Below, piece after piece: positions 50,292 to 60,214 of a stretch of DNA of 64,000 bases. The notes under the pieces are model-generated. The model searched no databases. It worked only from the letters and a program-made list of their open reading frames with translations, and had not been told where the DNA came from. The position numbers were made by a program, and so were the translations under genes. The DNA is taken from contig NZ_CP019981.1 in the NCBI RefSeq assembly GCF_002982135.1, forward strand, positions 124,001 through 188,000, written 5' to 3'. The stretch comes from Pediococcus inopinatus. GTDB lineage: Bacteria > Bacillota > Bacilli > Lactobacillales > Lactobacillaceae. Numbering within the stretch: the stretch's first letter is position 1; every line of letters starts with the position of its first letter.

Positions 50292-52499
50292 ATGATATCA
50301 ACATTTCAGGACAAATTAGGACTATTACGAACATCACTTATTCAAAAAAGAGATGGTGAACAGACTAAATTTTACCCGTATAAGTTACTTTTTAGTCTTC
50401 GCCAGGTAGTGGCAGATAAAAAAATTCAGGATCAGATTTGTGAAGCATTGGTCAATCAATTTCATGATCAGGCAGTGATTAGCACCCAAGCAATTCATAA
50501 TGCGGTGATTCAGCAATTAAAAAATTGTGGTTTAGAAGATTCAGCAACGGCTTATGCAGATTATTTTGATAAAGAGCAGCAGAATTTTTCTGATGCCACC
50601 AATGTGCAAAAACGGATCGAAAAAGTTTTCGAGCGGGATGCCGAAGTTGTTCATGAAAATGCCAATAAGGACAGCACTATTTTTAATACACAACGCGATT
50701 TGGAAGCCGGTGCGGCCAGTCGGGCGATGGGCTTGAAGATGTTACCAGAATTAGTTGCGAAGGGCCATTTACGGGGCGATATCCATTGGCATGATTTGGA
50801 TTATTCACCAGTTACCCCGGAAACTAATTGTTGTTTGATTGATTTTGATGGGATGCTTAAAAACGGCTATAAAATTGGTAATGCCGAAGTCGATTCGCCG
50901 CGGTCCATTCAAACGGCGACGGCGCAAATGGCTCAGATCATCGCCAATGTGGCGTCACTTCAGTACGGCGGTTGCTCTGCTAATCGGGTAGATCAATTAT
51001 TGGCACCATATGCCGAAATTAATTATCAAAAACACTTGGCTGACGCTAAAGATTGGGTTTCTCCAGATAAGCAAGAAGCCTATGCCAAAAGTAAAACTAA
51101 AAAAGATATTTATGATGCGATGCAGGCTTTGGAATACGAAATTAATACTTTGTATTCTTCCCAGGGGCAAACGCCTTTTACAACGGTGAATTTCGGGCTC
51201 GGAACCAGTTGGATTGAACGTGAAATTCAAAAATCCATTTTAAAAATTCGAATTAAAGGATTAGGTACCGAACACAGAACAGCAATTTTTCCGAAATTAA
51301 TTTTTACACTTAAACGTGATTTGAATTTGCATCCAACCGATCCTAACTATGACATTAAACAATTAGCGATTGAATGTTCTACTAAACGCATGTACCCCGA
51401 TTTATTAATGTATGACAAAATCAAAGAACTGACGGGTAGTTTTAAAACACCCATGGGCTGTCGTTCATTCTTACAAGGATGGCGTGACGAAAATGGTAAA
51501 GAAGTTAATTCAGGTCGGATGAATCTTGGCGTCGTGACCGTTAATTTGCCTAGATTAGCGTTGGCATCAAACGGTGATAAAAAATTATTCTGGGAAATTT
51601 TTGAAGAACGCATGACTCTATGTCATCAAGCGTTGGCTTATCGCGTGGAACGGACCAAAGAGGCAGAACCCAAAAATGCGCCATTACTCTATATGTACGG
51701 CGCTTTTGGTAAGCGCTTGCCAGCTGATGGCGATGTGGATGAACTTTTCAAAAATGAACGCGCAACAGTTTCGTTAGGCTACATCGGTTTATATGAAGTT
51801 TGTACCGTCTTTTATGGGCCAGACTGGGAGCATAATGCCGAAGCCCACGATTTTGCGGAACAGATTGTCAAAGCGATGTGGAAAAAATGTGCTGATTGGA
51901 CAAAGGAAAGTGGCTATCATTACAGCCTGTACTCCACACCAGCAGAATCGTTGACCGATACTTTCTGTCGCGATGATATTGCCAAGTTTGGCAAAGTCGC
52001 CAATGTGACTGATAAAGAATATTACACGAATAGTTTTCATTATGATGTTCGCAAACATCCAACGCCTTTTGAAAAATTAACCTTTGAACAAGATTTTCCT
52101 AAGTATGCTTCCGGTGGCTTTATTCATTATTGTGAATATCCAAATCTAACCCAAAATCCCAAAGCCTTAGAAGCAGTCTGGGATTGGGCTTATGATCATG
52201 TCGGTTATTTGGGAACCAATACCTCAATTGATAAATGTTATAAATGTGGATTTAAGGGTGAATTTAAAGCAACGGCGCGGGGCTTCCAATGTCCGCAATG
52301 TGGTAATCATGATCCTCAGTTCTGTGATGTGGTTAAACGGACATGTGGGTATCTCGGCAATCCACAACAACGCCCGATGGTTCACGGGCGGCACGTGGAA
52401 ATTGCTTCAAGACGGAAAAATTTAACAACGGAGATGATCCAAAATGCAGCGAAAAACGCACGGTCCAAACAATCCGATGCCGAAAGAGTGGTTGGCTAA
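50292..52499 (+). CDS. nrdD: Anaerobic ribonucleoside-triphosphate reductase
   Basis: A 735-residue class III ribonucleotide reductase making dNTPs without oxygen. The N-terminal ATP-cone (residues 15-100) begins LIQKRDGEQTKFYPYKLLFS. Zinc Cys pairs are CYKCGF and CPQCGN. The glycyl radical Gly686 lies in KRTCGYLGNP. The C-terminal tail after the radical site is about 49 residues, longer than E. coli's 31. AGGAGGTACAAT precedes the ATG. Two NrdR boxes lie upstream; nrdG follows with a 56-base overlap. Confidence 0.96.
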   Translation: MISTFQDKLGLLRTSLIQKRDGEQTKFYPYKLLFSLRQVVADKKIQDQICEALVNQFHDQAVISTQAIHNAVIQQLKNCGLEDSATAYADYFDKEQQNFSDATNVQKRIEKVFERDAEVVHENANKDSTIFNTQRDLEAGAASRAMGLKMLPELVAKGHLRGDIHWHDLDYSPVTPETNCCLIDFDGMLKNGYKIGNAEVDSPRSIQTATAQMAQIIANVASLQYGGCSANRVDQLLAPYAEINYQKHLADAKDWVSPDKQEAYAKSKTKKDIYDAMQALEYEINTLYSSQGQTPFTTVNFGLGTSWIEREIQKSILKIRIKGLGTEHRTAIFPKLIFTLKRDLNLHPTDPNYDIKQLAIECSTKRMYPDLLMYDKIKELTGSFKTPMGCRSFLQGWRDENGKEVNSGRMNLGVVTVNLPRLALASNGDKKLFWEIFEERMTLCHQALAYRVERTKEAEPKNAPLLYMYGAFGKRLPADGDVDELFKNERATVSLGYIGLYEVCTVFYGPDWEHNAEAHDFAEQIVKAMWKKCADWTKESGYHYSLYSTPAESLTDTFCRDDIAKFGKVANVTDKEYYTNSFHYDVRKHPTPFEKLTFEQDFPKYASGGFIHYCEYPNLTQNPKALEAVWDWAYDHVGYLGTNTSIDKCYKCGFKGEFKATARGFQCPQCGNHDPQFCDVVKRTCGYLGNPQQRPMVHGRHVEIASRRKNLTTEMIQNAAKNARSKQSDAERVVG

Positions 52500-53025
52500 A
52501 GATTTAAGTTTACAATATATTGCCGATTACAAGGCTTTTAACTTTGTCGATGGCGAAGGAGTTCGCTGTAGTTTATATGTGAGTGGTTGCCCATTTCATT
52601 GCCCAGGTTGTTACAATGTGGCGGCGCAAAACTTTCATTATGGCAAACCTTATACGCAAGAATTAGAAGATCAAATCATGGAAGATTTAAGCCAAGATTA
52701 TGTCCAAGGATTAACGTTGCTGGGTGGCGAACCATTTTTAAACACACAAGTATGTATTCGAATTTGCAAACGGATTCGCCAAGAATTCGGCCATACCAAA
52801 GATATTTGGTCCTGGACTGGTTATAACTGGGATGAACTTTTGAAGGATTCTGATGACAAACTAGAAATGCTATCACTAATTGATATTTTGGTGGATGGTC
52901 GTTTCTTAGAAGAAAAGAAGGATTTAACGCTCCAATTTCGGGGAAGCTCTAACCAACGCATTATCGATGTCCCTAAATCTTTAGCAGCGGATAAAGTTAT
53001 CATCTGGGACAAATTGGTGCGATAA
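52444..53025 (+). CDS. nrdG: Anaerobic RNR activase (radical SAM)
   Basis: A 193-residue radical SAM enzyme that makes the glycyl radical on NrdD. The cluster motif is CPFHCPGC (CxxxCxxC), and SAM-binding GGEP is in LTLLGGEPFL. The chosen ATG at 52444 has GGAGATGATCCAAA upstream; the later ATG at 52480 has none. This makes an unusually long overlap with nrdD (56 bases). Confidence 0.95.
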   Translation: MQRKTHGPNNPMPKEWLAKDLSLQYIADYKAFNFVDGEGVRCSLYVSGCPFHCPGCYNVAAQNFHYGKPYTQELEDQIMEDLSQDYVQGLTLLGGEPFLNTQVCIRICKRIRQEFGHTKDIWSWTGYNWDELLKDSDDKLEMLSLIDILVDGRFLEEKKDLTLQFRGSSNQRIIDVPKSLAADKVIIWDKLVR

Positions 53026-53036
53026 AAAACTCGATG

Positions 53037-53077
53037 TGCATGAAGATTTGAAAAGTTGAATTTTCATGCATATTTTC
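53037..53077 (+). terminator. Terminator after nrdG
   Basis: TGCATGAA..ATT pairs with AAT.TTCATGCA, followed by TATTTTCT. Confidence 0.5.
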
Positions 53078-53136
53078 TCACAACAAAAGAGGAAAAGTTT
53101 TGGAAAACAAAGCAAATTATGGATTGGGAAAACAAA

Positions 53137-53742
53137 ATGTTAGAAATTCGAAAATTTGTCAAGGCTAAAAAATTTCATTTTTGGGATAGTTTAAATATTA
53201 CACGTGCCGGGATTTTGGGTGCGAACGACGGGATTATTTCGGTTTCAGGAATTGTCCTTGGTGCCGCGGCAGCCAATCTTAGCAGTTATACCTTGTTCAT
53301 TAGTGGCGTTTCAGGGATGCTAGCTGGCGCCTGTTCGATGGCTGGGGGAGAGTACATTTCAGTGAGTGCTCAAAAAGAAGTGCAACTGAAACGCCTAAAC
53401 ATTCAGGCTGCAGGCCAGCTGAGCACCAAAAATCTCTACCAAACCAAAATTAGCGAACTGGATGTGTTAAATCCGATTCATGCAGCAACGGCCTCTTTCC
53501 TCTCATTTTTATGTGGCGCCATTATTCCGTTGCTTGCAATCAGCCTGTCTAACAGTCGTTGGCGAGTAACCAATACCGCGTTAGCAATGATCATTGCACT
53601 TTCGATTAATGCAATTATTGGTTACAACAAAGCAGAAACACCAGTTTATAAAGCAGTTATTCGCAACGTTGCGGTGGGCGTTTTTACCACAGTGGCGACT
53701 TATTTAATTGGTAGTCTATTAGGGATGACGATTTCTGCGTAG
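53137..53742 (+). CDS. VIT-family Fe/Mn transporter
   Basis: About 201 residues, VIT1/CCC1 type. TRAGILGANDGIISVSGIVLG is membrane segment 1 with the family motif; AGACSMAGGEYISVSAQKEVQ carries the metal-binding Glu region; three more segments follow. These proteins move Fe2+ or Mn2+, mostly out of the cytosol. The start is uncertain: ATG 53137 has GGGA at a fair distance, ATG 53119 does not. SufC begins 12 bases after its stop, so it heads or joins the suf transcript. Confidence 0.85.
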   Translation: MLEIRKFVKAKKFHFWDSLNITRAGILGANDGIISVSGIVLGAAAANLSSYTLFISGVSGMLAGACSMAGGEYISVSAQKEVQLKRLNIQAAGQLSTKNLYQTKISELDVLNPIHAATASFLSFLCGAIIPLLAISLSNSRWRVTNTALAMIIALSINAIIGYNKAETPVYKAVIRNVAVGVFTTVATYLIGSLLGMTISA

Positions 53743-53753
53743 GAGGATTCAAA

Positions 53754-54551
53754 ATGGAAACACTTGAAATAAAAGATTTACATGTAGCGGTTAAAGATGA
53801 CGACACACAGGTAGAAAAAGAGATTTTAACTGGGGTGAATTTAGTCATGCACACAGGCGAAGTTCATGCCATTATGGGCCCCAACGGAACCGGAAAATCG
53901 ACCTTATCTGAAACCATTATGGGAAATCCCCATTATCACGTTACACAAGGCAATATTCTTTTGAATAATAAAAGTTTGTTGGCAGAACCTGTGGATGCGC
54001 GCGCCAGAGCCGGATTATTCTTAGCGATGCAATATCCAGCTGAAATTAAAGGTATCACCAATATGGAGTTTTTGCGGGCGGCAATTAACGCCCGGCGGCC
54101 AAGTGATCAACCCATTCCGATCAAGGCGTTTTTGGCTCAATTGGATGACGCGCTTAATATCTTGAACATGACAAGCGATATGGCGGAGCGCTATTTAAAC
54201 GAGGGCTTTTCTGGTGGTGAACGGAAACGAAACGAAATTTTGCAATTACTAATGATTAAACCTACTTTTGCGATCCTGGATGAATTGGATTCAGGCCTAG
54301 ATATTGATGCGCTTCATGTTGTCTCCAAGGGTGTTAACCACGTAATTGGACCGGATTTTGGAACGCTGATGATCACGCATTACAAGCGAATTTTGAAATA
54401 TATCCAGCCTGATAAAGTACACGTCATGATGGGCGGTCGCATTGTTAAAACGGGGGATGCTAGTTTGGCGGATCGTTTGGAAGACGAAGGGTATTCTGGT
54501 TTGAGAGATGAGTTAGGAATTGACGTCGACTTGGTAGATTCGGAGGTTTAG
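53754..54551 (+). CDS. sufC: SufC ATPase
   Basis: A 265-residue ABC-type ATPase of the SufBCD scaffold. Walker A GPNGTGKST, signature FSGGERKRNE, Walker B FAILDELDSGLDIDAL, and the His in MITHYKRIL. It powers rearrangement of the SufBD scaffold on which Fe-S clusters form. AGGAGGATTCAAA precedes the ATG. First gene of the run sufC-D-S-U-B and a DUF59 gene. Confidence 0.96.
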   Translation: METLEIKDLHVAVKDDDTQVEKEILTGVNLVMHTGEVHAIMGPNGTGKSTLSETIMGNPHYHVTQGNILLNNKSLLAEPVDARARAGLFLAMQYPAEIKGITNMEFLRAAINARRPSDQPIPIKAFLAQLDDALNILNMTSDMAERYLNEGFSGGERKRNEILQLLMIKPTFAILDELDSGLDIDALHVVSKGVNHVIGPDFGTLMITHYKRILKYIQPDKVHVMMGGRIVKTGDASLADRLEDEGYSGLRDELGIDVDLVDSEV

Positions 54552-54553
54552 GA

Positions 54554-55747
54554 ATGATTGAAACAGACAGTAAGATAAATCTAACCTCATTTTTATTTCC
54601 AAATGAACCGACTTGGTTTACGAATCTGCGTAAAAAGGCCTTTGAAAAATTACAAACAACCAAGGATCCGCGTTTTGCTAAAGTCGACTATCGAGATTGG
54701 GGCTTGGGAGAAACCCCAGCTAATGCGGTGGCTACTGATGAAAATGTGAAGCTTGTTGATCAAAGTACACGTGAGTATATCTTGTGTCCCATCGCCCTGG
54801 CTCTGGTAAAGCATGAAAAGCTTTTTCAAACATATTATATGAAAAAAGCGTTAACTGAACCGGCCGATCGATTAACCAGCTTTAGTACGGCGTTTGTGAA
54901 CGCAGGAAATTTTCTATACATTCCAAAGCATGCCCAAGTAATTGAGCCAATTATGCTGGATCAAATGGATCTTCCAGAAAATTCTGCAGAAATTAGTCAC
55001 AATTTGCTTGTATTGGGTGAAGGCGCTAAGGCCACAATTTGTTTAAAGGGTGACGCAAAACAAACTGCTTCAAAAATACATCGCATTACCGAAATTGTTA
55101 TGGAAGCAAACAGCCAATTAACACTGATAAACGTGGACAGTTTTTCTACTGAGCAAACGGTTTATGTTAATCGCCAAGCTTATGTGGGTGAAAATGCCAA
55201 ACTGAATTGGACAATTGGGTCCTTTAGCGATGGAAAAGTGGTTGCCGAAATGAATGCAGAGCTGGTTGGTAGACGGGCAACAGCGACAATTAATAATGCG
55301 GCAATCACATCTGGAAATCAAATTCAAGGAATGAATACACGCTTGACCAATTTAGCACCTTATACAGTTGGCAAGATTCGCCAACGGGGCGTTATTTTAG
55401 ATCAGTCGCGGCTAGTGTTTAACGGAATTGGCAAGATTGTGCATGGGGCTCACGGTACGATTGCGGAACAAGAAAATCGAATTTTGATGTTATCGGATCA
55501 GGCAAGTGGGGATGCTAACCCAATTTTGTTGATTGATGAAAATGATGTGGTGGCGGGTCATGCTGCCAGTGTCGGACGCTTAGATAAGAAGCAATTGTAC
55601 TATTTAATGAGTCGTGGCTTACCTAAAGCCACCGCTAAACGGCTTGTCGTCCGCGGCTTTATTGGCAGTTTTGCGAAAGAAATCCAAAATCAACAGGCAC
55701 GGGAAACCTTCCGGAAAGTGTTAGAAAGAAAGTTAACTAATGGATAA
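54554..55747 (+). CDS. sufD: SufD scaffold subunit
   Basis: A 397-residue SufD. Typical parts: the N-terminal helical region with FTNLRKKAFEKLQTTKDPRF, the beta-helix core (AKATICLKGDAKQT to VFNGIGKIVHGAHG), and the C-terminal [22 protein letters not shown] with the conserved His. Starts two bases after sufC and overlaps sufS by eight bases. Confidence 0.94.
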   Translation: MIETDSKINLTSFLFPNEPTWFTNLRKKAFEKLQTTKDPRFAKVDYRDWGLGETPANAVATDENVKLVDQSTREYILCPIALALVKHEKLFQTYYMKKALTEPADRLTSFSTAFVNAGNFLYIPKHAQVIEPIMLDQMDLPENSAEISHNLLVLGEGAKATICLKGDAKQTASKIHRITEIVMEANSQLTLINVDSFSTEQTVYVNRQAYVGENAKLNWTIGSFSDGKVVAEMNAELVGRRATATINNAAITSGNQIQGMNTRLTNLAPYTVGKIRQRGVILDQSRLVFNGIGKIVHGAHGTIAEQENRILMLSDQASGDANPILLIDENDVVAGHAASVGRLDKKQLYYLMSRGLPKATAKRLVVRGFIGSFAKEIQNQQARETFRKVLERKLTNG

Positions 55748-56975
55748 AAAATTTGAAGAGGCAGTTAAGGATTTTCCAATCCTAACGCGCAAAATTAATG
55801 ATGAACCACTCCTATATCTGGATAATGCGGCGACTTCGCAAACGCCTAATCCCGTTTTAGACCAGATTGTAAGTTTTTACCAAAACACCAATGCTAACGT
55901 TCATCGCGGAGTTTATACATTGGCTAATGACGCCACGACGGCATATGAAAACGTCCGCGAACAAGTAGCGGCGTTCATTCATGCCGATGACGCTAAATCA
56001 ATCGTGTACACGCGTTCAACAACTGACGGCCTTAATTTGGTGGCAAGCAGTTTTGGAGATCTGGTCGTTCACGAAGATGATGAGATTTTGATTACCATTA
56101 TGGAACACCACAGCAACTTAATTCCGTGGCAACAGCTCGCACAAAGAAAACATGCGAAGTTGAAATATGTGGAGTTAGCCGCCGATCAAACGCTAGATAT
56201 GGCGGATTTTAAACGCAAACTGACGGAGCGGACGAAAATTGTGGCAGTCACCCAAACAAGTAACGTTCTGGGAGTGACCAATCCGATTAAAGAAATTACC
56301 AAGTTGGCACATCAGCAGCAGGCTTATGTGGTTGTGGATGCTGCTCAATCTGCGGCTCATCAAACGATTGATGTGCAGGACTTAGATGCCGATTTCTTGG
56401 CTTTTTCCGGGCACAAGATGCTGGGACCCACGGGAATCGGGGTGCTGTATGGTAAATTAGATTTATTAAACGAAATGGCGCCCATTCAATTTGGTGGGGA
56501 AATGATTGAAACGGTGAGTCGTACACAAGCCAAGTGGCAAACGGCACCGTGGAAGTTTGAAGCGGGCACACCGAATATTGGGGGCGTGATCGGTTTGGGG
56601 GCAGCAATTACCTATCTTAACAAACTGGGGATGCCGTGGATTGAAGCCACTGAACATCGATTGGTCACTTATTTACTCCCTCAATTGGCCCAAATAACTG
56701 GACTGACAATGTATGGACCCAAAACAGTTGCCAAACACGAAAGCATCGTGGCATTTAATTTGCGAGATCTTCATCCACACGATGTGGCGACGGGTTTGGA
56801 TATGTTGGGAGTTGAAGTTCGTGCCGGGCATCATTGTGCGCAACCGTTAATGACAACTCTGGGAGTGGAGTCGACCGTTCGCGCTAGCATGAGTTTTTAT
56901 AATTCATTGGCCGATATGGATCGGTTTGTATATGATTTAAAAATGGTAAAGGAGTTCTTCAACCGTGAGTCTTAA
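55740..56975 (+). CDS. sufS: SufS cysteine desulfurase
   Basis: A 411-residue PLP enzyme taking sulfur from cysteine. PLP Lys is in AFSGHKMLGPTG, and the active Cys in VRAGHHCAQPLM. The class II desulfurase N-terminal LLYLDNAATSQTP is present. It passes sulfur to SufU, encoded next with an 11-base overlap. Confidence 0.96.
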   Translation: MDKKFEEAVKDFPILTRKINDEPLLYLDNAATSQTPNPVLDQIVSFYQNTNANVHRGVYTLANDATTAYENVREQVAAFIHADDAKSIVYTRSTTDGLNLVASSFGDLVVHEDDEILITIMEHHSNLIPWQQLAQRKHAKLKYVELAADQTLDMADFKRKLTERTKIVAVTQTSNVLGVTNPIKEITKLAHQQQAYVVVDAAQSAAHQTIDVQDLDADFLAFSGHKMLGPTGIGVLYGKLDLLNEMAPIQFGGEMIETVSRTQAKWQTAPWKFEAGTPNIGGVIGLGAAITYLNKLGMPWIEATEHRLVTYLLPQLAQITGLTMYGPKTVAKHESIVAFNLRDLHPHDVATGLDMLGVEVRAGHHCAQPLMTTLGVESTVRASMSFYNSLADMDRFVYDLKMVKEFFNRES

Positions 56976-57408
56976 TAAGTTAAATCAACTTTATTTGGCA
57001 GTGGTGATGGACCATGCAGATCATCCGCATCATAAACATGAGTTGGGCGATGCGACTCAAAGTGTGGAACTACATAATGTTTCTTGTGGAGACGATATTC
57101 GAGTATTTATCAAAACTAAGGCGAACCGGGTTGCAAAAATTTCGTTTACTGGAAATGGCTGTACCATTTCACAAGCCTCGGCAAGCATGATGACCGATGC
57201 CCTGACTAATCTTGAAATTTCAGAGGCAATTAAAAGTTGTGACGCTTTTTTTCAGTTAGCCATGGGAAATTCAATCTCAAATGAAGCCAAGAAAGTTCTA
57301 GGAGATGCGGAAATTTTAGGGAGTTTAGCAGAGTTTCCGGCTCGGATTAAATGTGCAACTTTAGCGTGGCATGCAGCTAAAGAAGCGTTAAAAGGAGAGG
57401 CAAAATGA
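56965..57408 (+). CDS. sufU: SufU sulfurtransferase
   Basis: A 147-residue zinc-dependent sulfur acceptor. Ligands: Cys-Gly-Asp in [10 protein letters not shown], Cys in [13 protein letters not shown] and Cys in [11 protein letters not shown]. SufU replaces SufE in Firmicutes. GTG start within the sufS end, after AAAGGAGTTCTTCAACC; overlaps sufB by four bases. Confidence 0.95.
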   Translation: MSLNKLNQLYLAVVMDHADHPHHKHELGDATQSVELHNVSCGDDIRVFIKTKANRVAKISFTGNGCTISQASASMMTDALTNLEISEAIKSCDAFFQLAMGNSISNEAKKVLGDAEILGSLAEFPARIKCATLAWHAAKEALKGEAK

Positions 57409-58802
57409 GTACGAGTACAGAAATGCCCGATGAATACGAATATGGGTTTCATGACGATGTGAAGCCAGTTTTTTCCACCGGTAAAGGTTTGAATGAACAA
57501 ATCATTCGCCAAATTTCAGCCGAAAAACACGAGCCTAAGTGGATGCTGGACTATCGATTGGCAGCTTACAAAATTTATCAAAGCATGCCAATTCCTAAAT
57601 TTGGCCCCAATTTAGATGATTTAGATTTAAAAAATATGTTGTACTATCAAAAGGCCACGGACAAAAAATATCGGAATTGGGATGATGTGCCGCCAACGAT
57701 TAAAAAGACGTTTGATCGTTTGGGAGTTCCCAAAGCTGAAAGAGAATACTTAGCGGGCTCGTCTGCTCAGTATGAATCGGAAGCGGTCTATCACAATATG
57801 CGCGAATCGTTTGCCAAACAAGGAATTATTTTCACGGATACGGATACTGCGCTCCAAAAGTATCCCAAACTTTTTAAAAAGTGGTTTGGCAAGCTAATTC
57901 CACCGACAAACAATAAATTTGCGGCTTTGAATGCGGCAGTTTGGTCAGGTGGCACCTTTCTCTATGTTCCGAAAGGGGTACAAACACAAATCCCGGTGCA
58001 GGCCTACTTTAGGATTAACGCTGCTAATTCCGGTCAGTTTGAACGCACGTTGATTATTGTGGATGAAGGTGGCCGAATTGATTACGTGGAAGGGTGTACC
58101 GCTCCCAAATATGACACGGATAGTTTGCATGCGGCCGTGGTTGAAGTCAACGTTTTGAAGGATGCCTATTGTCGCTATACAACGATTCAAAATTGGTCAA
58201 CCAACGTGTATAGTTTGGAGACCAAACGGGCACAGGCTCTGGAAAATGCCACGATGGAATGGGTTGATGGTAATCTTGGGTCTAAAACGACAATGAAGTA
58301 TCCCTCCGTTTATTTGAATGGACGTGGGGCTCGAGGAACGATGCTTTCAATAGCAGTTGCCGGCCATAATGTGGATCAGGATACGGGAGCACAAATGATT
58401 CATAATGCACCTGATACATCTTCGTCGATTGTGTCGAAATCGATCGCCAAAGATGGGGGTATTGTGGATTATCGGGGAAATGTGAAGTTCGCCCGGAATT
58501 CTGCCGGGTCATTTGCCCATGTGGAGTGCGATACGATTATTATGGATGACCAGTCTTCCAGTGATACTATCCCGTACAACGAAATTTTAAATAGTAACGT
58601 TTCAATGGAGCATGAAGCGAAAGTTTCTAAAATTTCAGAAGAACAGCTGTACTATTTAATGAGTCGCGGAATTTCGGAACGTAAGGCAACTGAAATGATT
58701 GTGATGGGTTTTGTTGAGCCATTTACCAAGAAATTACCGATGGAATATGCGGTCGAATTAAATCGTCTGATTAGTTTTGAAATGGAAGGGGCAATTGGAT
58801 GA
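57405..58802 (+). CDS. sufB: SufB scaffold subunit
   Basis: A 465-residue SufB, main scaffold for cluster assembly. N-terminal [49 protein letters not shown] with the conserved Cys, and C-terminal [17 protein letters not shown]. Complete in length. ATGA overlaps link it to genes on both sides. Confidence 0.96.
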   Translation: MSTSTEMPDEYEYGFHDDVKPVFSTGKGLNEQIIRQISAEKHEPKWMLDYRLAAYKIYQSMPIPKFGPNLDDLDLKNMLYYQKATDKKYRNWDDVPPTIKKTFDRLGVPKAEREYLAGSSAQYESEAVYHNMRESFAKQGIIFTDTDTALQKYPKLFKKWFGKLIPPTNNKFAALNAAVWSGGTFLYVPKGVQTQIPVQAYFRINAANSGQFERTLIIVDEGGRIDYVEGCTAPKYDTDSLHAAVVEVNVLKDAYCRYTTIQNWSTNVYSLETKRAQALENATMEWVDGNLGSKTTMKYPSVYLNGRGARGTMLSIAVAGHNVDQDTGAQMIHNAPDTSSSIVSKSIAKDGGIVDYRGNVKFARNSAGSFAHVECDTIIMDDQSSSDTIPYNEILNSNVSMEHEAKVSKISEEQLYYLMSRGISERKATEMIVMGFVEPFTKKLPMEYAVELNRLISFEMEGAIG

Positions 58803-59116
58803 TGATAGCTGATGAAGATTTTGAAAAACAAGCTTATGAAGTGTTGAAAAGTGTGATTGATCCGGAAATTAGAGTTGATTTGGTGAGCTTAGGGCTAATT
58901 TATGGAGTTGCCTGTGATGAAACTGGTCTTTGCACAGTCACGATGACACTAACCATGATGGGCTGCCCGTTGACTGATGTCTTGAATCAATCAATAACTG
59001 ATGCTTTGTTGACATTAGATCAGGTTAAAAAAGTGAAAATCAATTTAGTATGGGAACCAATTTGGACCATCGACAAAATGAGCCGTGAAGCCCGGGTAGA
59101 GTTGGGGATGTGGTAG
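58799..59116 (+). CDS. MIP18/DUF59 Fe-S maturation protein
   Basis: A 105-residue DUF59 (PaaD-like, SufT-type) protein: [26 protein letters not shown] and the Cys-containing [15 protein letters not shown] (each under 27 residues of the domain at 8-70). The family helps mature Fe-S proteins. ATGATG start overlaps the sufB stop. Last gene of the suf operon. Confidence 0.92.
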   Translation: MMIADEDFEKQAYEVLKSVIDPEIRVDLVSLGLIYGVACDETGLCTVTMTLTMMGCPLTDVLNQSITDALLTLDQVKKVKINLVWEPIWTIDKMSREARVELGMW

Positions 59117-59123
59117 AACATAT

Positions 59124-59180
59124 AAATAGTCAGTCAAAAAGAACTTAACGACAAGTAAGTACTTTTTGACTGGCTATTTT
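59124..59180 (+). terminator. Terminator of the suf operon
   Basis: AAATAGTCAGTCAAAAAG pairs with CTTTTTGACTGGCTATTT around an inner ACTT/AAGT pair. Confidence 0.85.
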
Positions 59181-59307
59181 GAGTTGTTCAAAAATTGCTT
59201 TAAATTATTATTTTACAAACTTTTTCTTGTTGCATAGGTTTGGAGATGAAAAACACACAGTATGGGCGTGTTTAAAGTAAAACATAGATTATAAGATTTT
59301 TTTGAAT

Positions 59308-59436
59308 TTATGCGTAGGTAATCTTCAACTTTTTATCTAGCGGACTGGTCAGCTTAGATAAAGTTTCGATACTAGTATTTTCTCCCTTTTCGACCCGCAT
59401 GATTGCCGATTGAAGTATTTTCCATAATTCACTTAC
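59308..59436 (-). pseudogene. Relic of an XRE/HigA-type antitoxin
   Basis: A 42-codon minus-strand fragment without start reads WKILQSAIMRVEKGENTSIE then TLSKLTSPLDKKLKITYA, stop. This is the recognition helix and C-terminus of XRE-fold antitoxins (normally SQSAISRIEKG). The N-terminal half is missing or scrambled upstream, and no toxin is found. The rest of 59181-59475 holds nothing recognisable. Confidence 0.6.
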
Positions 59437-59475
59437 TCTTTTAGGTTTCTAAAGGATTCCTAATTTGATTGAGGT

Positions 59476-59503
59476 TTGATATTTTTTTCAGAGGTTGTAT
59501 AAT
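59476..59503 (+). promoter_or_regulatory. Promoter of the gene at 59560
   Basis: TTGATA (59476-59481), 16-base spacer, TATAAT (59498-59503). Confidence 0.75.
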
Positions 59504-59514
59504 GAAGTTGTAAA

Positions 59515-59528
59515 TTAAAGCGCTTTCA
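59515..59528 (+). promoter_or_regulatory. cre site
   Basis: TTAAAGCGCTTTCA is a near-perfect catabolite response element just after the transcription start, where CcpA would block elongation. Confidence 0.7.
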
Positions 59529-59559
59529 AAAGAGCTGTGTAAAGGGAGGATGGATTATT

Positions 59560-60063
59560 ATGATGCCAAAATTTAAATACAAATTGAGTTGTGTAATGTT
59601 GATAAATATTTTTGTGGAAGTTTTAGTTGTGCTATTCTTCGGTGGGGCTATGCAGCTGCAAATTCCGACTCTGATTAATTTTTGGGGCCGTCCTGTTTAT
59701 GAGTATACAGTTGAGAGCGGCGATCAAATTAATTCATTACTTATTACGTTAATTGTATTTTTCCTAGCTGAAACCTTGATCGGACTGGTTAGCCTTCATC
59801 TAAATGATGGGTGCAGTGATAAATATGTTTTTAAATTACCTGCATTTTTAGAAATGTTAAATATTAAACTGTGGAAGTTTTCTTTGTTGGATGGATTAGT
59901 TATTTGGTTAATTGCGCAGTCTTGGGTCTTTATTTTAATTGGATTTGCACTTTTAACGGTGGCTTCTAGTTTAGCGATTATTTTCAATTTAGCATTTGTT
60001 TTGTTTATCGTGGGAACGGTGGTAGTAAATATTGGAATGGGTCAAAAACATAAGTTGATTTGA
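59560..60063 (+). CDS. Integral membrane protein, 167 aa
   Basis: Four predicted membrane segments (MLINIFVEVLVVLFFGGAM; LLITLIVFFLAETLIGLVSL; LLDGLVIWLIAQSWVFILIG; SLAIIFNLAFVLFIVGTVVV). No family recognised. AAAGGGAGG precedes; start is ATG 59560 or the next ATG. A cre site after the promoter suggests it is repressed on good sugars. Has its own terminator. Confidence 0.65.
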   Translation: MMPKFKYKLSCVMLINIFVEVLVVLFFGGAMQLQIPTLINFWGRPVYEYTVESGDQINSLLITLIVFFLAETLIGLVSLHLNDGCSDKYVFKLPAFLEMLNIKLWKFSLLDGLVIWLIAQSWVFILIGFALLTVASSLAIIFNLAFVLFIVGTVVVNIGMGQKHKLI

Positions 60064-60071
60064 ATAAGGAG

Positions 60072-60110
60072 AGCAGCCATGAAATTTGTATATTTCATGG
60101 CTGCTTTTTT
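60072..60110 (+). terminator. Terminator
   Basis: AGCAGCCATGAAAT pairs perfectly with ATTTCATGGCTGCT, then T-run. Confidence 0.85.
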
Positions 60111-60138
60111 GTTGAACATTTATTTAAAAAGTAAATCG

Positions 60139-60162
60139 TTTTATTTGCTTAAGCAAATAAAA
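60139..60162 (+). promoter_or_regulatory. 24-bp perfect palindrome, MarR operator
   Basis: Half sites TTTTATTTGCTT and AAGCAAATAAAA meet without a gap, 53 bases before the MarR gene start; probable self-regulatory operator. Confidence 0.7.
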
Positions 60163-60214
60163 TAGTGCATGATACCTGTGGAATCAAAAATAATACGTTT
60201 GAAAGGGGACAAGC

